A DNA stretch of 64,000 bases from RHKX01 sp963743875 (GCA_963743875.1 CAVURM010000002.1:593998-657997); one strand, 5' to 3'; positions 18,767 through 27,424 are shown, counted from the stretch's first letter. Numbers and translations: made by a program. The notes: a model not told the origin generated them from the sequence alone.

Positions 18767-20539
18767 GTGTACCGCTTCGCGGTGTCCGACAAGGGAGAGA
18801 CCAGGCCGCATCAGGCGGATCCTCGGACTGAAGAGGAGAAGCCCCGCCGGGCGCCGATGACCGGTGCCTCCGATCGGATCGGCTCCGATCGGATCAGCGC
18901 CTACCACGAGTACACCCGGACCAAGGGGGTCAACTGGGTCATCTACTTCGTGGCCCGCCTCTTTCTGCAACCTGCCTTCCTGATCTGGTTCCGGCTCAAG
19001 CGCCTCGGCAAGGAGCACGCTCGCGTCACCGGTGGCCTGATCGTCGCCTCCAACCACCGCAGCTTCCTGGACCCGTTCGTCCTCGGCTCGATGCTTCCCT
19101 GGCGACGACCGATGCACTACGTGGCCAAGGTCGAGCTCTTCGAGCCCGCCTGGCAGGGTTGGATTCTGAACCGGCTCGGCGCCTACCCGGTGCGCAGGGG
19201 CGAGGCCGACAGGGAGACACTCGAGACCTCTCGCCGGATCCTCGAGCGCGGCGGGGCTCTCTGCATCTTTCCCGAGGGCACCAGGATCAGGCGCGGATCA
19301 CTGGCGGTGCCCCACCGAGGTGTAGGGAGGTTGGCCCTGGAGTCCGGCGCGGCGGTGCTTCCGGTCGCCGTTCACGGCTCCGAGCATGTCCGCGACGGCT
19401 GGAAGATCCGGCCCCGTCAGGTTCGGATGCGGGCCGGCAAGCCGCTGACATTTCCGCGGACCGAGAATCCATCACCTTCGCTGGCCGCAACCGTCGCGGC
19501 GCGGATCTGGCCCAACATTGAGCTGCAGTGGGAATGGCTCGGCGGCCTGCCTCCGATGCGGAAGGCCGCCGTGATCGGCGCGGGCAGCTGGGGTACGGCG
19601 GTGGCCGTCCTCCTGGCCCGCGGCGGCGTCGAGGTCCAGCTCGGCTGCCGGACGGCTGAGCAGGCTGCCGAGGTCGCGGCCAATCATGAAAACTCCTATC
19701 TGCCGGGGATCAACCTGGCGGACTCGATTACGGTCAAGCGTGCCGCCGACATCGAGGTGGCCGGCCTCGACCTCGTCTGTCTCGCCGTGCCCTCCGCCTC
19801 GCTACCCGCAGCCGTCGGAGCGCTCTCCGACCGGATCGGGTCCCGGACCGCGGTCCTGCTGCTCAGCAAGGGCCTGGTGCCGCCGCTGGGCACGCTGCCG
19901 GCCGAGTACGTGGGCGAGCGGATCCGCTCGCGCGCCATCGCTGCCCTCGGCGGGCCGGCTCATGCCAAGGAGGCGGCGTCGGGTACGGCGGCGCTCGCAC
20001 TCGCCAGCCGGGACGAGGACCTGCGAGCCCAGCTCGGCGACGTCTTCGATCGGGCCGGACTGATCTGCGAGCGGACCGCCGACGTCGTCGGTGTCGAGAT
20101 GGCCGGTGCGGCGAAGAACGCGGCCTCGCTCGCCGCCGCCGCCGCCGCGCCACACGGCCTCAACGCCGCTGGGATCGCCGCCGCCGAGATCTGGCGGGAG
20201 TGCGTCGCCTACGCGACGATGCGAGGGGCCGAGCTGGAGACCTTTTCCGGCCTCGCTGGGGTCGGGGACCTGACCGCGACGATCCTCGCTCCCGGAAGCC
20301 GCAACCGCAGGGCGGGGGAGTTGCTGGGCAGCGGTGTTCCCGCCGCGCAGATCCCGGACCACCTCGGCCAGGCATCGGAGGGACTCGACTCAGTGCCTCT
20401 GATCGCTGCGGCGGTCGAGGGGGCCGGCGTCGAGGCCGGCGGATTGAACGGGCTCGCGGCTCTGATCGCCGGCGAGGTGACCGCGGTGGAGTGGATCGAG
20501 GGTCTGCGTCGGGTGGAGCGGGCGAGGACCGCCGCGTGA
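18767..20539 (+). CDS. Fused PlsC acyltransferase - GpsA glycerol-3-phosphate dehydrogenase
   Basis: One uninterrupted frame of 590 residues joins two phospholipid enzymes. Residues about 60-255 are a 1-acylglycerol-3-phosphate acyltransferase, with SNHRSFLDPF (HX4D, near 96) and FPEGTRIRRGS (near 168). From about residue 264 a complete NAD(P)-dependent glycerol-3-phosphate dehydrogenase follows, with GAGSWGTA, the GGPAHAKE segment, the catalytic-lysine region GAAKNAA (about K449), and GLAGVGDL. The joint (LQWEWLGGLPPMRKAAVIGAGS) includes an ATG that would be the normal GpsA start, without a ribosome site. GpsA makes sn-glycerol-3-phosphate, the backbone PlsC later acylates. A lost stop codon is the alternative. 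Start uncertain: GTG 18767 or ATG 18857. Confidence 0.88.
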   Translation: MYRFAVSDKGETRPHQADPRTEEEKPRRAPMTGASDRIGSDRISAYHEYTRTKGVNWVIYFVARLFLQPAFLIWFRLKRLGKEHARVTGGLIVASNHRSFLDPFVLGSMLPWRRPMHYVAKVELFEPAWQGWILNRLGAYPVRRGEADRETLETSRRILERGGALCIFPEGTRIRRGSLAVPHRGVGRLALESGAAVLPVAVHGSEHVRDGWKIRPRQVRMRAGKPLTFPRTENPSPSLAATVAARIWPNIELQWEWLGGLPPMRKAAVIGAGSWGTAVAVLLARGGVEVQLGCRTAEQAAEVAANHENSYLPGINLADSITVKRAADIEVAGLDLVCLAVPSASLPAAVGALSDRIGSRTAVLLLSKGLVPPLGTLPAEYVGERIRSRAIAALGGPAHAKEAASGTAALALASRDEDLRAQLGDVFDRAGLICERTADVVGVEMAGAAKNAASLAAAAAAPHGLNAAGIAAAEIWRECVAYATMRGAELETFSGLAGVGDLTATILAPGSRNRRAGELLGSGVPAAQIPDHLGQASEGLDSVPLIAAAVEGAGVEAGGLNGLAALIAGEVTAVEWIEGLRRVERARTAA

Positions 20540-20557
20540 GCCGATCGACTCCCACAC

Positions 20558-20563
20558 TAGGCT
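20558..20563 (+). promoter_or_regulatory. Leaderless -10 hexamer of the first ECF module
   Basis: TAGGCT ends 6 nt before the GTG start of the sigma factor; no Shine-Dalgarno is visible. Confidence 0.55.
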
Positions 20564-20569
20564 TGCCCG

Positions 20570-21166
20570 GTGACGGAGAGCTCCAGCAAGGAATCGGCCG
20601 GCACGCCGGCGGCAGGCAACGGCAAGCCGCCCAGCGAGGGGAAGGCGGTGCTGGACCGCGCGTTCGAGGATCTGTATCGCGACCATCTGCGCGACGTCTA
20701 CTCGTATTGCTACTACCGGATCGGCAATCACCACGACGCCGAAGACCTCACCGAGCAGACCTTTCTGCAGGCGTACCGGCACTTCGAGCGTGCGCGTCGC
20801 GAGTCCGACGGGCGGCCGCTGCGGCCCTGGCTGATCAGGATCGCCCACAACCTGGCTGCGAACTACCACCGCGACAAGTCCCGGCGCCCGACCTCGGCGC
20901 TCGACAACGTGGAGCCGGTCGAGCACCCGCACGGGACCGAGCGGGTCGTCGAAGGGAGGGAGCGCATGCGGCAGGTCATGGCGGGCATGGAGCGCCTCTC
21001 CGACGATCGCCGCGAGGCACTGATCATGCGTTTCTCGCTCGGCATGTCCAATCGGGAGATCGCCCGCGCCCTGGGGCGCAGCGATGGCGCGACCAAGGTC
21101 CTCATCCATCGGGCGATCAAGCAGCTCGAGGAGGAGTTGGAGTTGGCGGGCGCCGGCGATGAGTGA
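20570..21166 (+). CDS. ECF-type RNA polymerase sigma factor
   Basis: 198 residues with a Ser/Gly-rich N-terminal extension of about 28 residues. Region 2 is FEDLYRDHLRDVYSYCYYRIGNHHDAEDLTEQTFLQAYRHF, followed by RPWLIRIAHNLAANYHRD; region 4 is MERLSDDRREALIMRFSLGMSNREIARALGRSDGATKVLIHRAIKQL. It overlaps the next gene by 8 nt (ATGAGTGA), so that gene is the natural candidate for its regulator. Target promoters unknown. Confidence 0.92.
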   Translation: MTESSSKESAGTPAAGNGKPPSEGKAVLDRAFEDLYRDHLRDVYSYCYYRIGNHHDAEDLTEQTFLQAYRHFERARRESDGRPLRPWLIRIAHNLAANYHRDKSRRPTSALDNVEPVEHPHGTERVVEGRERMRQVMAGMERLSDDRREALIMRFSLGMSNREIARALGRSDGATKVLIHRAIKQLEEELELAGAGDE

Positions 21167-21497
21167 GGATGCCCATGAGGGGATCGATCTCGAGCAGCTG
21201 CTCGAGGACGCGTTGCGCCCGATCGAGCCGCCCGAGCAGCTCGGCGGCAGGGTTGAGACGACGCTCTCGAAGCTGACCGAGGCCGCCGCCAGCGAGCTCT
21301 CCTGGTGGGCCGACGAGCTCTCGGATACCGAGCTCCAGGCGCTGCGCGACCCGCGCAACTGGTTCCGACCCGTGGCGGCTGCCGCGGTCGGCGGCGTCGC
21401 CGGCACGGCGCTGGTCCTGATCGAGGTCCGCCGTCGCCGGCGCGGCGAGGGCCTACGTTCGGTCGTCGGCGATATCCGCCGCGCGACCAACCTCTGA
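21159..21497 (+). CDS. Single-pass membrane protein, putative ECF regulator
   Basis: 112 residues: an acidic N-terminal region (EGIDLEQLLEDALRPIEPPEQLGGRVETTL), then WFRPVAAAAVGGVAGTALVLIEV as one membrane helix and a basic RRRRRGEG end. It lacks the HxxxCxxC zinc motif of ZAS anti-sigma factors. Its 8-nt overlap with the ECF gene is the only evidence for a regulatory role. Its 3' end overlaps the convergent DUF4383-like gene by 45 nt. Confidence 0.65.
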   Translation: MSEDAHEGIDLEQLLEDALRPIEPPEQLGGRVETTLSKLTEAAASELSWWADELSDTELQALRDPRNWFRPVAAAAVGGVAGTALVLIEVRRRRRGEGLRSVVGDIRRATNL

Positions 21498-21983
21498 GCT
21501 TCCGGTTCGCGACGCCTTCGGCTTTCGGGAACGCTTCCTAGGCGCGGGGAGCGGGCCGTCGGCGAGCGCGGCGATCATGCCGAGGCTGCCGAGCGTCAGA
21601 TGGAAGATGTTGTCGCTGTTGGTGAGCGGGAGGATTTCAAGGATCGAGCCGATGTCCTTCTCGGTCTCGAGCAATCCCCAGATGCCGAAGAGCAGGTAGA
21701 AGGCGCCGAGGGCGGCGGCCGTCCGCCGAGGCCGGCGGGCGGCGAAGCCGAGCGCCGCCAGGCCGCTGACCAGGTAGACGACGTTGCGCCAGCCGTTGAC
21801 GACGATGATGCCGGCGATGTCGTCGGCGGCCAGGTCGGTGCCGGTGTCGAAGCCGGCGTCGTAGAAGAAGCCGAGCACCCCCAGCAGGGCCAGCAGCGCG
21901 CCCGCCGCAAGGGCGAACAGGCGGGCGGGCCCGGGTTCCCCCGGCTCCCTCGTCCAACCGCTTCCCGAGGAGTGATCCGGCAT
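21453..21983 (-). CDS. DUF4383-like four-helix membrane protein
   Basis: 176 residues with four hydrophobic segments: LFALAAGALLALLGVLGFFY, VYLVSGLAALGFAA, AALGAFYLLFGIWGLLE and FHLTLGSLGMIAALADG. The wording NGWRNVVYLVSGL and DNIFHLTLG fits the DUF4383 family, whose function is unknown. ATG 21983 was chosen over an upstream start because a TACGCT hexamer lies 9 nt before it and the region further up belongs to the divergent sigma-factor promoter. Confidence 0.75.
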   Translation of the reverse strand: MPDHSSGSGWTREPGEPGPARLFALAAGALLALLGVLGFFYDAGFDTGTDLAADDIAGIIVVNGWRNVVYLVSGLAALGFAARRPRRTAAALGAFYLLFGIWGLLETEKDIGSILEILPLTNSDNIFHLTLGSLGMIAALADGPLPAPRKRSRKPKASRTGSSEVGRAADIADDRT

Positions 21984-21996
21984 CGTCGACACAGCG

Positions 21997-22002
21997 TATG
22001 TT
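21997..22002 (+). promoter_or_regulatory. Leaderless -10 hexamer of the second ECF module
   Basis: TATGTT ends 6 nt before the sigma-factor ATG; no Shine-Dalgarno is visible. Confidence 0.5.
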
Positions 22003-22008
22003 GAACCG

Positions 22009-22635
22009 ATGGCGGAAGGAGTCAACCCGGCCAACCCGACGAGTGCCCGACTCGAGCGCCTTGCCGACGAGGAGCTCATGGCTCACGTCGACCGCAAACA
22101 GCCTGAGGCCTTCGAGGTCCTCTACGACCGGCACGGCGGGGCCGCCTACTCGCTGGCCTACCGGATCGTCGGCGATCGCAATGCGGCCGAGGACGTCGCC
22201 CAGGAGGCCTTCCTCTCGATCTGGCGCAGCAACGCCCGCTTCGACCGCGCTCGCGGCAGCGTCCGCAGTTGGGTGCTCAGCGTGGTTCGCAATCGGGCCA
22301 TCGACGCCCTCCGCCGAGGCGGGGGTCAGGCCCCGAAGCTCGATCACGACGACGATGGGGTGCTCGAATCGCGGCCGGCCGCCGAGGGCACCGAGGACGA
22401 GGCGATCCGCCGTGAGACCTCGCGCGAGCTCCGCGGTGCGCTCGAGTCGCTTCCCGAGGATCAGTCGCAGGTGATTCAGCTCGCCTACTTCGGCGGCTTC
22501 AGCCACTCGGAGATCGCCGAGATGCTGAGCATGCCGCTGGGTACGGTTAAGGGCAGGATGCGGCTCGGGCTGGAGAAGATCAGGGTCCAGATCGCCGAGT
22601 CGATCACCCCTGAGGGGGCGCTGAAGACGATATGA
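22009..22635 (+). CDS. ECF sigma factor, SigK-like
   Basis: 208 residues. Region 2: FEVLYDRHGGAAYSLAYRIVGDRNAAEDVAQEAFLSIWRSNARFD, then SVRSWVLSVVRNRAIDALRRG. Region 4: LESLPEDQSQVIQLAYFGGFSHSEIAEMLSMPLGTVKGRMRLGLEKIR. Together with the RskA-type anti-sigma gene that overlaps it by ATGA, this is a classic SigK/RskA-type pair responding to an envelope or redox signal. Confidence 0.92.
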   Translation: MAEGVNPANPTSARLERLADEELMAHVDRKQPEAFEVLYDRHGGAAYSLAYRIVGDRNAAEDVAQEAFLSIWRSNARFDRARGSVRSWVLSVVRNRAIDALRRGGGQAPKLDHDDDGVLESRPAAEGTEDEAIRRETSRELRGALESLPEDQSQVIQLAYFGGFSHSEIAEMLSMPLGTVKGRMRLGLEKIRVQIAESITPEGALKTI

Positions 22636-23414
22636 GCGACCACGACCACAATGACAATCAGCACAGCGAGGTCTGGAACGACGATCTCGCCGCCTATCTA
22701 CTCGACGCCCTCGAGCCGGGCGAGGTGGAGGTGCTGCAAGGCCACCTGGCGGAGTGCGAGATCTGCACCGAGCGCCTGCGCTGGATGGAGCCGGCAGTCG
22801 ACGTGCTGCCGGCAACCGTCACCCAGCAGCAGCCGCCGGACGCCCTCCGGTCGAGGCTGATGGACGTCGTTCAGCGGGAATCCTCGATGATCGAGTCGGC
22901 CGCGGATCCTGAGCGGGCGGCCCGCGCAGAGCGGGCGGCGGGATCGCGCGGATCGCGCGGTTGGAGCCTCGGCGACCTGTCGCTTCGACCGGTACTGGCC
23001 GGATTGGGTGTCTTCCTGCTGCTCGGGGCCGGCGTTGCCGGTTATGCGCTTCGCGACGGTGGAACGGGCGGAGGCGACGAGCAGGTCGAGCGGGTCTATG
23101 CGGCGAAGGCCGACCAGCGGGACTCCCTCGCCTCCGGGATGCTCGAGGTGAGCGGCGATGCCGGATCGCTGCACGTCTCCAACCTGCCCGCCACGACCAA
23201 GGGCGAGGTCTACCAGGCATGGATTCAGGACACGGGCGCCGCCGGTGGGGCGATTCATCCGTCGTCGGTCTTCGTGGTTTCCGAGGAGGGCGTCGGCGAC
23301 GTGGCGATCCCGCACGGTCTCTCGAACGCCCGGCGGGTGATGGTGACCCGCGAGCCGAAGGGCGGCAGCGACCTGCCGGGCGAGAACTCGCTCCTGACCG
23401 CCGAGATGGGCTAG
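22632..23414 (+). CDS. RskA-type membrane anti-sigma factor
   Basis: 260 residues. The N-terminal cytosolic part has the zinc-binding anti-sigma motif HLAECEICTERL (HxxxCxxC) after DAYLLDALEPGE-like wording. One membrane helix, LAGLGVFLLLGAGVAGYAL, is followed by an extracytoplasmic RskA domain with VSNLPATTKGEVYQAWIQ and a final VMVTREPKGGS. Release of the sigma factor usually needs intramembrane proteolysis; a rhomboid protease is encoded 100 nt downstream, but rhomboids are not the known RskA protease. Confidence 0.9.
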   Translation: MSDHDHNDNQHSEVWNDDLAAYLLDALEPGEVEVLQGHLAECEICTERLRWMEPAVDVLPATVTQQQPPDALRSRLMDVVQRESSMIESAADPERAARAERAAGSRGSRGWSLGDLSLRPVLAGLGVFLLLGAGVAGYALRDGGTGGGDEQVERVYAAKADQRDSLASGMLEVSGDAGSLHVSNLPATTKGEVYQAWIQDTGAAGGAIHPSSVFVVSEEGVGDVAIPHGLSNARRVMVTREPKGGSDLPGENSLLTAEMG

Positions 23415-23513
23415 ATCGCGGCGTCGCTGGTGAGACACCTCCGCGCTTGCTCGGAGCCGCCTCGGCGGGCCGGGCGGGCGAGCCGCGCGGCTAGCTAGTC
23501 TGCCCGTTCCCGC

Positions 23514-24395
23514 ATGGCTACCTGCTACCGACATCCCGACCGCGAGACCGGCGTCAGCTGCTCGCGTTGCGGGCGGCCGATCTGCCCCGACTGTATGACC
23601 CCGACCTCGGTCGGGATGCGCTGCCCGGAGTGCGCACGCGACCGCACCGAGGTTCGGACAGCATCAAGTGGGGCGTTCTCCGGCGCGGTGCAGGCGACAT
23701 TCGTCCTGATCGCGATCAACGTCGGCGTCTTCGTTCTCCAGCTGCTCGGAGGAGGGGCCTCGGGCACCGGCGGCTTCCTCTTCGCCGACGGGGCCCTTTG
23801 CGGCAACGCGGTCGGCGACGGAGGAATCTGCGCGGGCGGGGGGCAGTTGATCGAGACCACCGGCTCCGAATGGTGGCGGATCATCAGCTCCGGATTTCTC
23901 CACGGCGGGTTGATCCACCTCGCCCTCAACATGTTCGTGCTCTTCATCCTCGGCCAGGTGCTCGAGCCCGCGATCGGCACCGCCCGGTTCGTTGCGCTCT
24001 ACCTGGTGGCGCTGATCGCCGGCTCGGTCGGTGCGCTGATCATGTCCGAGCCGACGACCTTCACCGTCGGAGCATCCGGCGCGATCTACGGACTCTTCAT
24101 CGCCACGATCCTGATCGCTCGCCAGCGAGGGATGCCCGACGTCGTCCGGCAGCTCGGCTTTTGGTTGGTGATCAATCTCGTCTTCACGTTCGCCGCCTCC
24201 AACATCAGCGTCGGCGGCCACCTCGGCGGGATCGTCGGCGGCGCGATCGGCGCCCTCATCGTCGTCGCGGCCGAACGCCGGATTTCAAGGCGCGAGACGC
24301 TGATGGGCGAGCTGATCGCGATGGCCGGCCTCGGGGTCGTCTGTTTCGTGCTGGCGATCGTCGTCGCAAAGCAGGGCGTCAGCCTGACGTTGTGA
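23514..24395 (+). CDS. Rhomboid intramembrane serine protease with N-terminal zinc ribbon
   Basis: 293 residues. Residues 1-45 hold paired zinc motifs (CYRHPDRETGVSCSRCGRPICPDC and GMRCPECARDR). Six or more membrane helices follow. The catalytic serine is in GASGAIYG (about S188) and the catalytic histidine in GGHLGGIVGG (about H236). HGGLIHLALNMFVLFILG is the conserved second-helix motif. Zinc-ribbon rhomboids are common in actinobacteria; substrates are mostly unknown. Confidence 0.93.
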   Translation: MATCYRHPDRETGVSCSRCGRPICPDCMTPTSVGMRCPECARDRTEVRTASSGAFSGAVQATFVLIAINVGVFVLQLLGGGASGTGGFLFADGALCGNAVGDGGICAGGGQLIETTGSEWWRIISSGFLHGGLIHLALNMFVLFILGQVLEPAIGTARFVALYLVALIAGSVGALIMSEPTTFTVGASGAIYGLFIATILIARQRGMPDVVRQLGFWLVINLVFTFAASNISVGGHLGGIVGGAIGALIVVAAERRISRRETLMGELIAMAGLGVVCFVLAIVVAKQGVSLTL

Positions 24396-24463
24396 GGTGA
24401 GGCGAGGGTCCGGGTGCGTCGAGGGCTTGCGATTCGCGTTGCGACGGACTATAGGATCGGGAC

Positions 24464-24739
24464 ATGCTCCTCAACGACGACGAGATCGGTGAGCACCTGG
24501 CCGCGCTCCCGGGATGGAGGCGCGAGGGCGAAGCGGTCGTTCGGGAGTTCGACCGGGGTGACTTCGTCGGCTCGGCCGCATTCGTCGACGCGATCGTCGG
24601 ACCGGCGGAGGAGCTGGGTCATCATCCCGACCTGGAGATTTCCTGGGCTACCGTCCTGGTCCGGATCTCGACTCACTCCGAGGGCGGCCTGACGGCCGCC
24701 GATTTCGATCTGGCCGAGCGGATCGACGCTCTCGCCTGA
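24464..24739 (+). CDS. phhB: Pterin-4a-carbinolamine dehydratase
   Basis: 91 residues, normal family length (PCD/DCoH). Conserved residues appear as LPGWRREGEAVVREF, HHPDLEISW and VLVRISTHSEGGLTAADFDLA. It dehydrates 4a-hydroxy-tetrahydropterin; in bacteria without phenylalanine hydroxylase it may serve molybdopterin or another pterin pathway. TAGGAT ends exactly 6 nt before the ATG, a clear leaderless start. Confidence 0.92.
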   Translation: MLLNDDEIGEHLAALPGWRREGEAVVREFDRGDFVGSAAFVDAIVGPAEELGHHPDLEISWATVLVRISTHSEGGLTAADFDLAERIDALA

Positions 24740-24758
24740 GGGCGGGGGAGGGGCACCG

Positions 24759-25844
24759 ATGCGACTTCTCCACGTGATCGGCACCCGGCCGAACTTCGTC
24801 AAGATGGCGCCGGTCATCGCCGCCACCAGGGCGATCGACCCCGGCGGGCATCACGTCCTGGTCCACACCGGCCAGCACTACGACCGGATGATGTCGGGAG
24901 TCTTTCTCGAGCAGCTCGGCGTCCCCGAGCCCGATCACATGCTCGGGGTCGGGTCGGGCACTCACGCCGCTCAGCTGGCCGGGATCCTGGAGGCGATCGC
25001 CCCGGTGCTGGAGGCGGAGGAGCCCGACCTGGTGATCGTCCCCGGCGACGTCAACTCGACCCTCGCTGCCTCTCTGGCCTGCGCCCACATGCAGATTCCC
25101 CTGGCCCATGTGGAGGCGGGGCTACGCAGTTTCGACCGGACGATGCCCGAGGAGGTGAACCGCGTGCTCACCGACCAGATCTCAGACCTCCTGTTCACTC
25201 ACTCTCCGGAGGCCGCGGTGAACCTCGCCGACGAGGGGATCGGCGGCGAGAGGGTCCACCTCGTCGGCAACACGATGATCGACTCGCTGGTCGCGCTCGA
25301 GGGTCGGTTCCGCGACCGCCGTGCGTCATCGGCCTACGGACTCGAGCCCGGCACCTTCCTGCTGGTGACCCTGCATCGGCCGGCGCTCGTCGACGGTCCC
25401 CTGCTGGCCGCTGCGATCGAGCAGCTTGTCGCGGTCTCCGCCGGGATGCCAGTGCTGTTTCCCGTCCACCCCCGGACCCGGGCCGCGCTCGGATCGGCCG
25501 CCGGGGGGCTGCCGGAGACCCTGCATCTGGTCGATCCCGTCGGCTATCTCGATTTCCTGTCGCTCGAGGCCGACGCCGGCGCCGTGCTTACCGATTCCGG
25601 CGGGATCCAGGAGGAGACCACCTACCTCGGCGTTCCCTGCTTCACGCTGCGCGACAACACCGAGCGTCCGATCACGATCGATCAGGGGACCAACCACCTG
25701 CTCGGGCTCGACCCGGCCCGGATCGCCGACGTCCCAGTGCTGCTCGGTGCCCGATCCTCCGCCCCGGACGGACCGCCCCCGCTCTGGGACGGCCGGGCGG
25801 CCGAGCGTCTCGCGACCGAAGTCGCGGGTTTCCTGGGCGCCTGA
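24759..25844 (+). CDS. wecB: UDP-N-acetylglucosamine 2-epimerase (non-hydrolysing)
   Basis: Interconverts UDP-GlcNAc and UDP-ManNAc for cell-surface polysaccharide. 361 residues. Motifs: GTRPNFVKMAPVI at the start, TGQHYDRMMSG, PGDVNSTLAASLA, HVEAGLRSFDRTMPEEVNRVLTDQISDLLF, and DSGGIQEETTYLGVPCFTLRDNTERPIT in the C-terminal Rossmann half. A GGGGAGG ribosome site precedes the ATG. No other polysaccharide genes are adjacent. Confidence 0.95.
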   Translation: MRLLHVIGTRPNFVKMAPVIAATRAIDPGGHHVLVHTGQHYDRMMSGVFLEQLGVPEPDHMLGVGSGTHAAQLAGILEAIAPVLEAEEPDLVIVPGDVNSTLAASLACAHMQIPLAHVEAGLRSFDRTMPEEVNRVLTDQISDLLFTHSPEAAVNLADEGIGGERVHLVGNTMIDSLVALEGRFRDRRASSAYGLEPGTFLLVTLHRPALVDGPLLAAAIEQLVAVSAGMPVLFPVHPRTRAALGSAAGGLPETLHLVDPVGYLDFLSLEADAGAVLTDSGGIQEETTYLGVPCFTLRDNTERPITIDQGTNHLLGLDPARIADVPVLLGARSSAPDGPPPLWDGRAAERLATEVAGFLGA

Positions 25845-25914
25845 AGGTCCTCGCTGCAGGCGCGAATCTCGGGGTGGGTTCGTCCCCGATCCAGAAGCTG
25901 CGATATTCCGAATC

Positions 25915-26538
25915 GTGGTCAGCTTCAGCTTCGCACCAAAGGATCGCGAGTTCTTCGACCTGCTCCGTGATGCTGGCCAGAACGCCGTGCGCTCCGCCGA
26001 CCTGCTCCAGAAGATGCTCTCGAACTGGCCCGACGATGCCGAAGGACTGAATCGGGAGATCCTCAAGTCCGAGCAGGAAGGCGATCGGATCACCCACGAC
26101 ATCATCAGGCGCCTCAACTCGACGTCGGCCACGCCCTTCGACCGAGAGGACATCTTCGGCCTGGCGACCAAGGTCGACGACGTCGTCGACCACATCGAGG
26201 AGGCCGCTGATTTCCTCGGCCTCTACCAGATCGAGGCGCCGATGGAGCAGTCTCTCGCCCTCGCGGACGTCCTCGTCGGGTGCTGCGGCGAACTCGCGAC
26301 CGCCCTCGCCGGATTGCGGGGCTTCAAGGACCTGGATCAGCATTTGATCGAGATCCACAGACTCGAGAACGAGGGCGACCGGATCTCACGGGATGCGGTC
26401 GCGTCATTGTTCGCCAACGGGATCGACCCGATGGTGGTGATCCGCTGGAAGGACATCTTCGCCGTGCTCGAGCGAGCGATCGATGCGACCGAGACATGCG
26501 CTCACATCATCGAGGGCGTGGCGATCAAGAACTCGTGA
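25915..26538 (+). CDS. PhoU-like DUF47 protein
   Basis: 207 residues, all-helical, with the DUF47 pattern: FFDLLRDAGQNAVRSADLLQKML, EILKSEQEGDRITHDIIRRLNSTSATPFDREDIFGLATKVDDVVDHIEEAADF and IHRLENEGDRISRDAVASLF. Such proteins usually regulate a Pit phosphate permease encoded next to them; no pit gene is present here. GTG 25915 was chosen because GATATT lies 7 nt before it; the longer frame upstream overlaps wecB. Confidence 0.88.
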   Translation: MVSFSFAPKDREFFDLLRDAGQNAVRSADLLQKMLSNWPDDAEGLNREILKSEQEGDRITHDIIRRLNSTSATPFDREDIFGLATKVDDVVDHIEEAADFLGLYQIEAPMEQSLALADVLVGCCGELATALAGLRGFKDLDQHLIEIHRLENEGDRISRDAVASLFANGIDPMVVIRWKDIFAVLERAIDATETCAHIIEGVAIKNS

Positions 26539-26578
26539 CCTCGCGGCCCGCAGGCAGCGCTGACGTACTCTGTCGGCG

Positions 26579-26929
26579 ATGAAGGCGGTCCGCAACGTCG
26601 CGATCATCGCGCTGCTGGCGCTTGTTCTCACCGTGCTGCCGGCAGGCGGGAACATCGCCGATGGGATTCTCGTCACCCTCTCGCTGGTTTTCGGAGCGGC
26701 GATCGCCGCCCTCCTGATCAGGCTCTGGAGGGATACGGGGCTGCAGCGGGACACGATGACCGACCGTCAGCGGTGGCTCATCTACGGTCCGATCGGCGCC
26801 ATCGCGTTGATGGTGGTGGGCGCCGACGAGCTGCTGTCCACGGGGCCGGGAACGGTTGCCTGGGTGGCCATCCTCGCCGCCTCCGGATGGCTGATCTTCA
26901 GCACCTGGCGCGAGGCCCAGAGCCTGTAG
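26579..26929 (+). CDS. Small three-helix membrane protein
   Basis: 116 residues with three hydrophobic stretches (VAIIALLALVLTVLPAGG, GILVTLSLVFGAAIAALLI, LIYGPIGAIALMVVGA plus VAWVAILAASGWLIFS). No known family recognised. TACTCT lies 7 nt before the ATG, so it is probably leaderless. It precedes the Tad-like operon but has its own start signal. Confidence 0.7.
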   Translation: MKAVRNVAIIALLALVLTVLPAGGNIADGILVTLSLVFGAAIAALLIRLWRDTGLQRDTMTDRQRWLIYGPIGAIALMVVGADELLSTGPGTVAWVAILAASGWLIFSTWREAQSL

Positions 26930-27052
26930 GGAGCGGGTCCACCGGGATCGCGGTCGTGCCGCAGCCCGATTGTGGGCAAGAGTTCCACTTCCGTCGCTGG
27001 TTTGTTGCGTTGAGCGCACCACTCGTGCGTCCGATCGCCCTAGCGTCGAGGC

Positions 27053-27424
27053 ATGGCTTGGAGTGCGAAACGGCGACTGACGGGAGACGAGGACGGGCAG
27101 GCTTCGGTGGCTCTGATCGCCGTTGTCCCGGCTCTGATCCTCGTCGCGCTGACCATGGTCCAGTTCGCCCTCGCGGGACACGCGGCGATGTCGGCCGCTG
27201 CCGCCGCGCGCGCCGCCGCCCGGGCTTCGTACGCGGGCGGCGACGCCGAGCGGGCCGCCCTCGCCGCACTTCCTGAATCGCTGCGGGCCGAAGCCGAGGT
27301 ACAGGAGCTCGAGGATCGGGCCGAGGTGGAGGTGCGGGCGCCGCGCGCGCTGCCGTTCATGCCGCCGATCCCGGTCGCCGCCTCGGCCCTTCTCGGTCCC
27401 GAGGACGGGACACCCGATGGCTGA
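27053..27424 (+). CDS. TadE-like pseudopilin/pilus-assembly protein
   Basis: 123 residues with the TadE signature at residues 12-50: DEDGQASVALIAVVPALILVALTMVQFALAGHAA, i.e. a short charged leader, a membrane helix ending in a small-residue-rich helix (AAAAARAAARAS). TadE-type proteins are processed minor pilins of the Flp/Tad system. TAGCGT ends 6 nt before the ATG. First gene of a three-gene operon with overlapping ends; no TadA/B/C motor genes are in the window. Confidence 0.8.
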   Translation: MAWSAKRRLTGDEDGQASVALIAVVPALILVALTMVQFALAGHAAMSAAAAARAAARASYAGGDAERAALAALPESLRAEAEVQELEDRAEVEVRAPRALPFMPPIPVAASALLGPEDGTPDG

